DNA of 10,407 bases from an uncultured Bacilli bacterium (GTDB lineage Bacteria; Bacillota_I; Bacilli_A; RF39; UBA660), in contig CAKORG010000029.1 in assembly GCA_934101495.1 (NCBI GenBank), positions 1 through 10,407 on the forward strand, written 5' to 3'. The position numbers and the translations under genes are program-made. The notes under the pieces are model-generated. The model saw only the letters and a program-made list of their open reading frames with translations. It made no database searches and had not been told where the DNA came from. The first letter of the stretch is position 1. Every line of letters begins with the position of its first letter. Positions 1 to 6,063 of the stretch are shown piece by piece.

Positions 1-28
1 ACAAAAAAACTAGACGGTACTTCTAGTT
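1..28 (-). terminator. Intrinsic terminator of the tRNA-Thr gene
   Basis: Read on the minus strand, AACTAGA and TCTAGTT form a perfect 7-bp stem (8-14 with 22-28) around a 7-base loop. It is followed by a run of U (the A run at 3-9). It lies 43 bases past the 3' end of the tRNA-Thr gene, in the right orientation to end that transcript. Confidence 0.8.
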
Positions 29-41
29 AATATTTATTACT

Positions 42-58
42 ACTCGAAAAGTTCGAGT
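42..58 (-). other. Small hairpin in the tRNA-Thr 3' trailer
   Basis: ACTCGAA (42-48) and TTCGAGT (52-58) form a perfect 7-bp inverted repeat with a 3-base loop, between the encoded CCA of tRNA-Thr and its terminator. There is no U run behind it, so it is not itself a terminator. It may be a processing or stability element of the tRNA trailer. The function is unknown. Confidence 0.45.
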
Positions 59-70
59 TTCCTATCAATC

Positions 71-144
71 TGGTGCCGCAACAGTGAATTGAACACTGAT
101 TTAATCCTTACCATGGATTTGTAATACCATTATACTATAGCGGC
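71..144 (-). tRNA. tRNA-Thr, anticodon GGT
   Basis: The minus strand folds into a full cloverleaf of 74 bases including an encoded CCA (71-73). The acceptor stem pairs GCCGCTA with TTGCGGC and has one U-U mismatch at pair 6-67. The D arm has GTAT/TTAC with the conserved A14, G18-G19 and A21. The anticodon stem is AATCC/GGATT around the loop ATGGTAA, giving anticodon GGT (complement at 110-112), which reads ACC and ACT codons. The T arm is CAGTG/CACTG with loop TTCAATT. The discriminator base is A. G1-C72, C2-G71 and the G34-G35-U36 anticodon fit threonine identity. The D-arm sequence differs from the common GCTCAG...GAGC pattern, so this is a divergent but apparently intact tRNA. It has its own promoter and terminator. 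Confidence 0.9.
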
Positions 145-152
145 TTAGGTTA

Positions 153-181
153 ATTATACAAAAGTATTTTGTCTAATTCAA
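153..181 (-). promoter_or_regulatory. SigmaA-type promoter of tRNA-Thr
   Basis: On the minus strand TTGAAT (176-181) and a perfect TATAAT (153-158) are separated by 17 bases. Transcription would start about 2 bases before the mature tRNA 5' end at 144, as is common for short-leader tRNA genes. Confidence 0.75.
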
Positions 182-197
182 GTATTTTTTGTTTTTA

Positions 198-226
198 TCT
201 TTAAATATTTTTATAAGTGTGATAAT
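198..226 (+). promoter_or_regulatory. Candidate promoter of the RelE-like fusion gene
   Basis: An extended -10 element, TG-T-GATAAT, has its hexamer at 221-226. A weak -35 (TCTTTA, 198-203) sits 17 bases upstream. The start would fall near 233, giving a leader of only about 15 bases. It is divergent from the tRNA-Thr promoter. Confidence 0.45.
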
Positions 227-248
227 CTATATATAGGATGTGATTAAA

Positions 249-1679
249 TTGAATAGCGAAAATATTAATTTGATAATTAAATTACTTGAAGACTATGTAA
301 ATGAGTATTGGAAACTGAAAAAAGACTATGAGGATTGCGAAATAAAAAAACAATTATTTGAACAATTAGAAGAGTTTTCTCAGCAAGGTTTTCAATATTT
401 AATGGAAAATAAATTATTTGTTTCTGCTTTACTTGATGCAATATATTATGATGATTCTACATATTGTGATTTGTTCTATGAAGCTTTAAGAAGTTGTGAA
501 GTAACAGGTGATATAGAGAGTTTAACTAAATTTTTTGAATATCTAAGATCAGATAAAGAAGAAAATTTGAAAAGAATGGAATCTATAAAAAAACAAATAG
601 ATAATAGGTGTCGTAAAGTAAAAACAGTAAAAACTGATATATCATTATTAAAACGAAGAAGAAGGCTTATTTATGATTATAATATTAAACAAATATTGTC
701 TTATTATGAAACTAAAGGAATAATAAGTTCAAAAGAGCTATTACTTTTAAATAACGAATTACGATATTATAATGCTTCTTTGGTGAATGATGCAGAGTCT
801 GACTTTAAAAGAAAAAGATATCAAGAAATACCTAACATACTTGATAGTGGCTTTGAGATTGTAACAGTTGATGTACATTTTGGAAGAAGAGAAAGTTTAA
901 ATAATAATACGAATAAAATCATTAATATGCTGTGGAATCTTAAAAGCCCTGAACAATTGATTGAGCTTTTGGAAAGTCATAGAGGTTTTTATAAAGAAAT
1001 AAATGAGTTTAGGTACGTGGTTAATGAGGTTGTTAAATATTATTTGAATACAGTTTTGGATTGTTATGAGTTTTTGTTTGATCCATCGATTTATCAAAGT
1101 GCATTTGTGATTGAAGATGCTAAAGAAGAATATTTTAACAATTTAAAATACTATTTGGTAGTAAGAGAATATTTTAATAATCTTGAAAATGTATATGATT
1201 TGGATGTGGAAGAAGAAGTAACTGATGAAGATGTTGCTAATGATAATAAGATTCTTGTATTTTCTCATTCTTCGATTGATCCTATAAAAGCTAAATTGAT
1301 ATCCGATTTGAAAGCAATTGAACCCGAAAAATATGAAGAACTTTATGATTTACTTGAAAGATTTGTTCATGGTAAAATAACTAAAAATGAATATAAAAGA
1401 CTTCATTCAAGTGAAAATATAAAAATGGGTTTTTCAGAATTAAAAGGAGATCAAGTAAGAATAGTACTTAAACATTTGAGAGATAATATTTATTGTGTAA
1501 TGGGGGCTTTTATAAAAAAGTCAACTAGAGATGATAAGAACTATAATGGACAAAGAGCTAGAATGGTAGCTGATATAAGTACTAAAGAAAATGAAGTAAG
1601 AGAAATAGAACTTGGCAATAAAACTATGGAAGAAGTAAAGAAAATAGTAGAGAAAAATAGTAGAAAGGGATCAAGATGA
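249..1679 (+). CDS. Large helical protein with C-terminal RelE/HigB-like domain
   Basis: The function is not known. Residues ~1-340 (476-residue form) are almost entirely predicted helix, rich in Lys, Glu, Leu and Tyr, with a very basic patch near residue 135 (LLKRRRRLIYDY) and no signal peptide or membrane segment. Residues ~343-443 follow the layout of RelE/HigB (Gp49-like) toxins. There are helices (IKAKLISDLKAIEPEKYEELY), then a K-R-L turn, then strands: GFSELKGDQVRIVLKH, then IYCVMGAFIKKS. This matches the family pattern ELR...R-I-...-LLHGF-KK. The likeness is read by eye; no search was run. Start choice: TTG at 249 has a good ribosome site (AGGATGTG, 235-242, 6-base gap). The in-frame GTG at 240 would leave almost no gap after AGG. 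If GTG is used the protein is 479 residues. No partner antitoxin gene is next to it, and the gene stands alone between its own promoter and terminator. Confidence 0.6.
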   Translation: MNSENINLIIKLLEDYVNEYWKLKKDYEDCEIKKQLFEQLEEFSQQGFQYLMENKLFVSALLDAIYYDDSTYCDLFYEALRSCEVTGDIESLTKFFEYLRSDKEENLKRMESIKKQIDNRCRKVKTVKTDISLLKRRRRLIYDYNIKQILSYYETKGIISSKELLLLNNELRYYNASLVNDAESDFKRKRYQEIPNILDSGFEIVTVDVHFGRRESLNNNTNKIINMLWNLKSPEQLIELLESHRGFYKEINEFRYVVNEVVKYYLNTVLDCYEFLFDPSIYQSAFVIEDAKEEYFNNLKYYLVVREYFNNLENVYDLDVEEEVTDEDVANDNKILVFSHSSIDPIKAKLISDLKAIEPEKYEELYDLLERFVHGKITKNEYKRLHSSENIKMGFSELKGDQVRIVLKHLRDNIYCVMGAFIKKSTRDDKNYNGQRARMVADISTKENEVREIELGNKTMEEVKKIVEKNSRKGSR

Positions 1680-1697
1680 TTCTTTTCTTTTTTCTTT
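1663..1697 (+). terminator. Intrinsic terminator overlapping the stop codon
   Basis: GAAAGGGATCA (1663-1673) pairs with TGATTCTTTTC (1677-1687) over 11 positions, two of them G-U, around loop AGA. A U-rich tract (1688-1697) follows. The TGA stop of the preceding gene is part of the 3' arm, and the tail runs into the -35 box of the next promoter. Confidence 0.7.
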
Positions 1698-1724
1698 ACA
1701 ATATACCCAGTAGGGGTGTATAAT
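1695..1724 (+). promoter_or_regulatory. Promoter of the csoR-suf operon
   Basis: TTTACA (1695-1700) and a perfect TATAAT (1719-1724) are 18 bases apart. The start near 1731 abuts the ribosome site AGGTGG (1732-1737), so the leader is about 12 bases. The spacer is occupied by the dyad described at 1701-1721. Confidence 0.75.
1701..1721 (+). promoter_or_regulatory. Probable CsoR-family operator
   Basis: ATATACCC (1701-1708) and GGGTGTAT (1714-1721) form a dyad with 7 of 8 positions matched and a 5-base centre. A/T-rich ends around a C-tract and G-tract are typical of CsoR/CstR/RcnR-family operators. It fills the spacer between the -35 and -10 of the operon promoter, where a bound repressor would block polymerase. 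The first gene downstream encodes a CsoR-family protein, so autoregulation is the natural inference. Confidence 0.65.
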
Positions 1725-1742
1725 ATGTACCAGGTGGTAATT

Positions 1743-2045
1743 ATGCATGAAGTATGTAAAATGTGTAAGAAAAATAAACATAGATGTGAAGAAGAAAAAC
1801 AAAATATAATAAAAAGACTAAATGTAATTGAAGGCCAAATAAGAGGTATTAAACAGATGGTAGAAGATGATAGATATTGTAGTGATATTATTATGCAACT
1901 ATCGGCATCAATGCATTCTTTAAAAAGTCTTGGAAATAATATGCTTAAAAGTCATATGAAAACATGTATGGTTGATAATGTGAAAAATGATAAATTAGAT
2001 ATAATAGATGAAGTAATAACTTTGGTTGAAAAAATAAATAAGTAA
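1743..2045 (+). CDS. csoR: CsoR-family (DUF156) transcriptional repressor
   Basis: A 100-residue all-helical protein of the metal/thiol-sensing CsoR/RcnR/FrmR/CstR family. The family signature is clear: IIKRLNVIEGQIRGIKQMVEDDRYC (positions ~22-46). Putative ligands are Cys46, His71 and Cys75, spaced C-x24-H-x3-C. This equals the Cys36-His61-Cys65 copper set of Mycobacterium CsoR, and Tyr45 sits just before the first cysteine as it does there. Three further cysteines (5, 8, 15) give a CxxC-x6-C N-terminal extension that is not part of the core fold. The ATG at 1743 was chosen because AGGTGG precedes it by 5 bases; upstream in-frame ATGs lie inside the promoter. It ends 10 bases before sufC and is cotranscribed with it. 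The motif points to Cu(I), but a persulfide or other thiol signal is possible given the sulfur-related operon. Confidence 0.9.
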   Translation: MHEVCKMCKKNKHRCEEEKQNIIKRLNVIEGQIRGIKQMVEDDRYCSDIIMQLSASMHSLKSLGNNMLKSHMKTCMVDNVKNDKLDIIDEVITLVEKINK

Positions 2046-2055
2046 GGTGGTAATT

Positions 2056-2787
2056 ATGTTAAGTATAAAGAATTTAGTTGTTAGTTTAAAAAATGAAGAT
2101 AAAAAAATATTAGATGGTCTATCTTTAGAGGTTGGTAATGGTGAAGTTCATGCTATAATGGGACCAAATGGTACAGGAAAATCTACACTTTCTAAAGCTA
2201 TAATGGGACACTTTTTATTTAAAGTAAATGATGGTGAGATGGTATTTAATGGTGTAAAAATAAATGATATGAATGTTGATGGAAGAGCAAAACTTGGTAT
2301 TTTTCTAGCTATGCAGGATCCCACTATAATAGATGGTGTCACAAATAGTGAATTTTTAAAAAGTGCTTATGAAGAGCAAACTGGTAAACATATAGATTAT
2401 TTTAAATTTATAAATGATGTTAATAAATCTTTAGATGATTTAAAGTTTTCTCGTGATATGATACATAGACATGTAAATGTTGGATTTTCTGGAGGAGAAA
2501 AAAAGAAAAATGAAGTTTTACAAATTAAAATATTAAAGCCTAAACTTATTATTTTAGATGAAATAGATTCTGGGCTTGATGTTGATTCTTTAAAAATTGT
2601 TGCTGAAAATATAAATGAATATAAAAAGGAAAATCCAGATACTGGGGTACTTATTATTACCCATTATCCAAGAATACTTGAAATGATTAAACCAGATTAT
2701 GTTCATATTATGAAGGATGGTAAGATTGTTAAAACTGGGGATATGTCTTTAGCAATTGAAACTGAACAAGTAGGTTATAATGAATAA
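2056..2787 (+). CDS. sufC: SufC, Fe-S assembly ATPase
   Basis: This cytosolic ABC-type ATPase drives the SufBCD scaffold that builds Fe-S clusters. All nucleotide-binding motifs are visible in 243 residues, the usual SufC length: Walker A GPNGTGKST (36-44), Q-loop Gln87 in AMQDP, signature FSGGEKKK (144-151), Walker B LIILDEID (164-171), D-loop SGLD and switch His203 (ITHYP). The lysine-rich stretch after the signature and the DEIDSGLD sequence separate SufC from transporter ATPases. There is no membrane partner. The ATG at 2056 has AAGGTGG six bases upstream. The last 8 bases overlap the start of sufD, so the two are translationally coupled. Confidence 0.96.
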   Translation: MLSIKNLVVSLKNEDKKILDGLSLEVGNGEVHAIMGPNGTGKSTLSKAIMGHFLFKVNDGEMVFNGVKINDMNVDGRAKLGIFLAMQDPTIIDGVTNSEFLKSAYEEQTGKHIDYFKFINDVNKSLDDLKFSRDMIHRHVNVGFSGGEKKKNEVLQIKILKPKLIILDEIDSGLDVDSLKIVAENINEYKKENPDTGVLIITHYPRILEMIKPDYVHIMKDGKIVKTGDMSLAIETEQVGYNE

Positions 2788-3358
2788 AGTTATATATATA
2801 AATAAAGATGGTGTATTTAATATAAATAAAGATGAGACTTTAGAAATATATCATTATGTTGTGGATAAAAATGTAAATATAAAAATTAATTTAAATGGGG
2901 AAAATGCTAAGGTTATATATCATCTTAATATTATAAGTAATAATGATAATGTGTGTAAAGTAGATGTTAATCATTTGTCAAGTAATACAGAAAGCAAAAT
3001 TATATGTCATGGCGTTAATACTGGGGATAAAAAATTAGAATTTAATGTAACAGGTTTAGTACCTAAAGATATGGATAAGTGTATATGCAATCAAGAAAAT
3101 CAAATAATTAATTTAAAGGATGGAGAAAGTGTTATTAAACCTAATTTGCTTATTAGAAATTATGATACTTTTTCAAATCATGCAGCTTATATCGGAGAAT
3201 TTAGTAAAGATAAAATGTTTTATTTAAAAAGTAGAGGTATAAGTGAAGAAAATGCAATTAAATTACTAATGGAAGGCTTACTTCTTGGTGATGGAGATAG
3301 AGAAAATGTTATAGTTAAAAAATTTATGGATAGTTTGAAGGAGGCGTACAATGGATAA
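2780..3358 (+). CDS. sufD: Short SufD-like Fe-S scaffold subunit
   Basis: SufD pairs with SufB to form the scaffold on which SufC acts. This one is 192 residues, less than half the usual ~400-440. What remains is a beta-rich core (residues ~20-125, alternating short strands as in the SufB/SufD beta-helix) and the C-terminal helical segment. That segment, FSNHAAYIGEFSKDKMFYLK followed by SRGISEENAIKLLMEGLL, is the family hallmark. His134 corresponds to the conserved His (His360 of E. coli SufD) needed for cluster assembly at the SufB-SufD interface. The N-terminal helical domain is missing. No frameshift is seen: the ORF is clean, starts at ATG overlapping sufC and ends overlapping sufU. It is therefore a reduced form rather than a broken gene. 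Confidence 0.85.
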   Translation: MNKVIYINKDGVFNINKDETLEIYHYVVDKNVNIKINLNGENAKVIYHLNIISNNDNVCKVDVNHLSSNTESKIICHGVNTGDKKLEFNVTGLVPKDMDKCICNQENQIINLKDGESVIKPNLLIRNYDTFSNHAAYIGEFSKDKMFYLKSRGISEENAIKLLMEGLLLGDGDRENVIVKKFMDSLKEAYNG

Positions 3359-3776
3359 GGAAACTAAAAGAGAAATAATACTTGATAATTATCAAAACCC
3401 TACGAATAGAAGTTTAGTGGAAGATGCAACCTATAAAAAAGCTAATACTAGAAGTAATTCATGTATAGATAATATCGATTTAATGATGAAAATAGAAGGT
3501 GGAAAAGTGGTTGATGCTTGTTTTGATGGTGAAGCTTGTGCAATATGTACAAGTAGTACAAGTATTATTGTTAAAAGTTTGATTGGTAAAAGTGTAGATG
3601 AAGCAAAGAATATAATTAAAAATTATCAAAATATGATAAATGAAGAAGATTATGATCCTGAAGTGCTTGGTGAACTTAATGCTTTTGATGAAATTTATTT
3701 GCAACCCGCTAGAAAAAATTGTGCTCTTCTTTCAAGTAAAAGTGCTGTTAAAATACTAGATGAAGTAGGTAAGTAA
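3351..3776 (+). CDS. sufU: SufU, zinc-dependent sulfur-transfer protein
   Basis: SufU accepts sulfur from the persulfide of the cysteine desulfurase SufS and passes it to SufBCD. The 141-residue length is normal. The conserved zinc and catalytic set is present: Cys38 and Asp40 (NSCIDNIDL), Cys63 (GEACAIC) and Cys124 (PARKNCALLS), equivalent to Cys41-Asp43-Cys66-Cys128 in Bacillus subtilis. An extra Cys66 lies three residues after Cys63. The N-terminal ILDNYQNPTNR is the usual family opening. The start has an excellent AAGGAGG eight bases upstream and overlaps the sufD stop by 8 bases. Its enzymatic partner sufS is not in the operon, so the desulfurase must be encoded elsewhere. Confidence 0.94.
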   Translation: MDKETKREIILDNYQNPTNRSLVEDATYKKANTRSNSCIDNIDLMMKIEGGKVVDACFDGEACAICTSSTSIIVKSLIGKSVDEAKNIIKNYQNMINEEDYDPEVLGELNAFDEIYLQPARKNCALLSSKSAVKILDEVGK

Positions 3777-3777
3777 G

Positions 3778-5091
3778 ATGGAAATAGTTGGATTAAGTGA
3801 AGAAAAGGTTAGAAATATATCTGCAATAAAAGGTGAAGAGTCTTGGGTTTTAGACTATAGATTAAATGGATATAAATCTTTTGTGAGTCAAGATATGCCT
3901 AAGTTTGGACCAGAAATTAATCTTAATTTTGATGATGTTATTTATTATAAGAGTAATGAGGCTGATAAAAAACTTGAAAATAATTGGAATAATATTTTAA
4001 AACCTGTAGTTGATGAACTTGATAGTGTTGGGGTTTTAGAAAGTGAAAAACATTTTGGAGGCATGGGAGTTCAATATGAAAGTGAAGTAATTTATCATAA
4101 TATGATTGATGAACTTGAAATGAAACATGTTATTTTTACATCTATTGAAGATGCTATTAAAAGATATCCTGATTTAGTTAAAAAGTATTTTGGAAAAATT
4201 GTCTCTTTTGCTGAAAATAAATTTGCAGCTTTAAATGCGGCTGTGTTTAGTGGTGGTTCTTTTATTTATGTTCCTAAAAATACTGTACTGGATAGACCAC
4301 TTCAAAGCTATTTTAGAATTAATAGTAAAAATATGGGACAATTTGAAAGAACACTTATAATTGTTGATGATAATTCTAGTTTGCATTATGTTGAAGGTTG
4401 TACTGCACCTAGTTATAGTGAGTCTAGTTTGCATGCTGCAATTGTGGAAATCCATGTTGGTAAAAATTCTAAGTGTAGATATTCTACGGTACAAAATTGG
4501 GCTACAAATGTGTATAATTTAGTAACTAAAAGAGCTGTTGTGGATGATAATGGCGTAATGGAATGGATTGATGGTAATATTGGTTCTAAAGTTACGATGA
4601 AATATCCATGTTGCGTATTAAAAGGGGATAATTCGCGAGGAACATGTATTACAATAAGTGTTGCTAAATCTAATCAAGAACAAGATAGTGGTGCTAGAAT
4701 GATACATATTGGAAAGAATACTAAAAGTAATATTGTTTCTAAAAGTATAGCAGGTTCTGGTGGAAATGCTACATATCGTGGAAAAGTTGATATTAAAAAA
4801 AGTGCAATAAATAGTGAAGCAATGGTTAAATGTGATAGTTTGATACTTGATGATAAATCGATGAGTGATACAATACCTGTGAATGCTGTTGGTAATTTAT
4901 CAAGTAATATTGAACATGAGGCAACTGTTTCTAAAATTAGTGATGATGTGTTATTTTATTTAATGAGTAGAGGTATTCCTGAAGAGAGAGCAACTGAACT
5001 TATAGTACTTGGTTTTATAGATGAGTTTAAAGAAGAACTTCCGATGGAATATGCTGTGGAACTTAATCAATTAATAAAGAGAAATTTATAA
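3778..5091 (+). CDS. sufB: SufB, Fe-S cluster scaffold protein
   Basis: SufB is the main scaffold of the SufBC2D complex. It receives sulfur and holds the nascent cluster. The 437-residue protein is slightly shorter than usual because about 30 N-terminal residues before GLSEEKVRNISAIKGE are absent. Hallmarks in order: FAALNAAVFSGGSFIYVPK, the beta-helix core (ERTLIIVDDNSSLHYVEGCTAPSYSESSLHAA region), MKYPCCVLKGDNSRG, Cys352 in KCDSLILDD (equivalent to the essential Cys405 of E. coli), and Glu379 in EHEATVSKI. The C-terminal LFYLMSRGIPEERATELIVLGF is the part shared with SufD. Only one base separates it from sufU, and its ribosome site (TAGGT) is poor, suggesting translational coupling. It is the last gene of the suf operon. 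Confidence 0.96.
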   Translation: MEIVGLSEEKVRNISAIKGEESWVLDYRLNGYKSFVSQDMPKFGPEINLNFDDVIYYKSNEADKKLENNWNNILKPVVDELDSVGVLESEKHFGGMGVQYESEVIYHNMIDELEMKHVIFTSIEDAIKRYPDLVKKYFGKIVSFAENKFAALNAAVFSGGSFIYVPKNTVLDRPLQSYFRINSKNMGQFERTLIIVDDNSSLHYVEGCTAPSYSESSLHAAIVEIHVGKNSKCRYSTVQNWATNVYNLVTKRAVVDDNGVMEWIDGNIGSKVTMKYPCCVLKGDNSRGTCITISVAKSNQEQDSGARMIHIGKNTKSNIVSKSIAGSGGNATYRGKVDIKKSAINSEAMVKCDSLILDDKSMSDTIPVNAVGNLSSNIEHEATVSKISDDVLFYLMSRGIPEERATELIVLGFIDEFKEELPMEYAVELNQLIKRNL

Positions 5092-5100
5092 AATTTTTAC

Positions 5101-5129
5101 TTACATAATAAAAGTTCTTATGTTATAAT
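5101..5129 (+). promoter_or_regulatory. Extended -10 promoter of the membrane protein gene
   Basis: TGTTATAAT gives a TGn motif (5121-5123) and a perfect TATAAT (5124-5129). A weak -35 (TTACAT, 5101-5106) sits 17 bases upstream. The start near 5136 would leave a leader of about 14 bases that just keeps GGAGG. ACATAA/TTATGT forms a 6-bp inverted repeat across the spacer. No clear sufB terminator is seen, so read-through from suf is also possible. Confidence 0.6.
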
Positions 5130-5149
5130 TGAGGTGGAGGTAAAATCTT

Positions 5150-5674
5150 ATGAAGAAAAAACAATTAGTTGATTTAGTTGCATCTGTGTTTTTAATTATT
5201 TGTGGAAGTGTTATGCTTTTGTTTCCACTTTTCCATTTTGTGAAGGTGAAAATTATATTTTTGGGAGTGCTTGGGGTATATGCAGTTCTTAATATGATTA
5301 AGTTTGTGCTTACATGCAAAAGTGGTGATTATGAAGGCCTTTTTACAAGTTTAGCATCTATGATTGTTTTTGGTGTTGCTATATATTTGGATATTAATAA
5401 AGTTCCATGGTATTTAGCTTTGTGCTTACTTATTTGGATAATTTTGTTATCACTTATAAAGTTAAAAAAAGGTGATTATTATAATGATAGAAAAAATAAG
5501 ATGTGGATATTTGAAGTAATATGTTTAGTTTTGTTTATTTTAACTGGACTTCTTACTACGATGAATTTATATTATGAAAATGATATACAAGTACTTGTTC
5601 TTGGTTATTTCTTCCTTGTACATGGAATGCTTGAATTATTTGATCCAATTGTAATTTCACTTAAAATAAAATAA
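5150..5674 (+). CDS. Six-helix membrane protein, HdeD/DUF308-like
   Basis: The 174-residue protein has six hydrophobic segments at about 7-29, 33-54, 66-82, 86-104, 118-137 and 144-165, arranged as three helical pairs. Each pair is joined by short polar turns, with larger charged stretches (KSGDYEG, KKGDYYNDRKNK) between pairs. This architecture and length fit the HdeD/DUF308 family of short repeated membrane proteins, whose role in Firmicutes is unknown. The assignment rests on topology and residue pattern, not on a diagnostic motif. The ATG at 5150 has GGTGGAGG nine bases upstream. It lies 58 bases after sufB with its own promoter and converges on spoVS. Nothing in it shows a link to Fe-S assembly. 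Confidence 0.75.
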   Translation: MKKKQLVDLVASVFLIICGSVMLLFPLFHFVKVKIIFLGVLGVYAVLNMIKFVLTCKSGDYEGLFTSLASMIVFGVAIYLDINKVPWYLALCLLIWIILLSLIKLKKGDYYNDRKNKMWIFEVICLVLFILTGLLTTMNLYYENDIQVLVLGYFFLVHGMLELFDPIVISLKIK

Positions 5675-5695
5675 CGGATTAAAAGTCCGTTATTT
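5669..5695. terminator. Bidirectional terminator between convergent genes
   Basis: AAATAACGGA (5669-5678) and TCCGTTATTT (5686-5695) form a perfect 10-bp stem with a 7-base loop. U-rich sequence follows on both strands (GTTTG on plus, TATTTT on minus). The stop codons of both convergent genes (5672-5674 plus, 5690-5692 minus) lie inside the two arms. Confidence 0.8.
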
Positions 5696-5950
5696 GTTTG
5701 TAATAATAAGTTTGATAGCTGTTTTCTGTTCACCATTTATTATTATGTCATTGAATGCTGGAATGACCACTAAGTTATCGCCGGTTGGAGCTACAAAACC
5801 TCGGCAGATGGCAATAGCTTTAATAGCTTGATTTAGTGAGCCTGCACCAACAGTTTGAATTTCAACTTCCTTTTGTTCACGATAAATGTTGGCAATGGCA
5901 CCAGCTACTTTACTTGGGTTAGATTTTGATGAAACCTTTAGAATTTCCAT
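5690..5950 (-). CDS. spoVS: SpoVS, stage V sporulation protein S
   Basis: SpoVS is a small Alba-like fold protein that affects spore coat assembly and completion of sporulation in Bacillus. It is also kept in several lineages that do not sporulate. The 86-residue form starting at 5950 matches the family length exactly. The sequence MEILKVSSKSNPSKVAGAIA, the IQTVGAGSLNQAIKAIAI core, ARGFVAP-like CRGFVAPTGDNL and the end EQKTAIKLII are hallmark. The ATG at 5950 is preferred because AAAGGA lies 9 bases upstream; the ATG at 5959 would touch that site. It is divergent from perR, with no clear -35/-10 of its own visible. Its terminator is the shared hairpin at its 3' end. Confidence 0.95.
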   Translation of the reverse strand: MEILKVSSKSNPSKVAGAIANIYREQKEVEIQTVGAGSLNQAIKAIAICRGFVAPTGDNLVVIPAFNDIIINGEQKTAIKLIITNK

Positions 5951-6002
5951 TATTACCATTCCTTTCTAGTTAAAATATATGGAAAAATTAATTAATTATG
6001 CA

Positions 6003-6031
6003 TTGATTTAAGATATGATGTGTGATATACT
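6003..6031 (+). promoter_or_regulatory. Promoter of perR-rbr
   Basis: TTGATT (6003-6008) and TATACT (6026-6031) are 17 bases apart, with TG at 6023-6024 making an extended -10. The palindrome at 6032-6054 begins right after the -10 and covers the start site near 6038. Confidence 0.75.
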
Positions 6032-6054
6032 TAAATAGTAATCATTACTATTTA
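6032..6054 (+). promoter_or_regulatory. PerR/Fur box, perfect palindrome
   Basis: TAAATAGTAAT, a central C, then ATTACTATTTA make an exact 11-1-11 inverted repeat. The inner TAGTAAT-C-ATTACTA follows the 7-1-7 layout of PerR and Fur boxes (TTATAAT-N-ATTATAA type). It covers the transcription start of perR, so PerR is expected to repress its own operon until peroxide oxidises it. The ribosome site AGGGGG starts at its last base. Confidence 0.8.
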
Positions 6055-6063
6055 GGGGGCTTT

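Noticed and set aside
2780..3358. Frameshifted or truncated sufD pseudogene
   Set aside because: Both ends overlap neighbouring genes in frame with proper start and stop, the C-terminal hallmark and His134 are intact, and no leftover sufD sequence lies in other frames.
5100..5123. ACATAA/TTATGT hairpin as a sufB terminator
   Set aside because: The stem is only 6 bp of mostly A-T and is followed by TATAATTGAGG, not a U run. It overlaps a good promoter.
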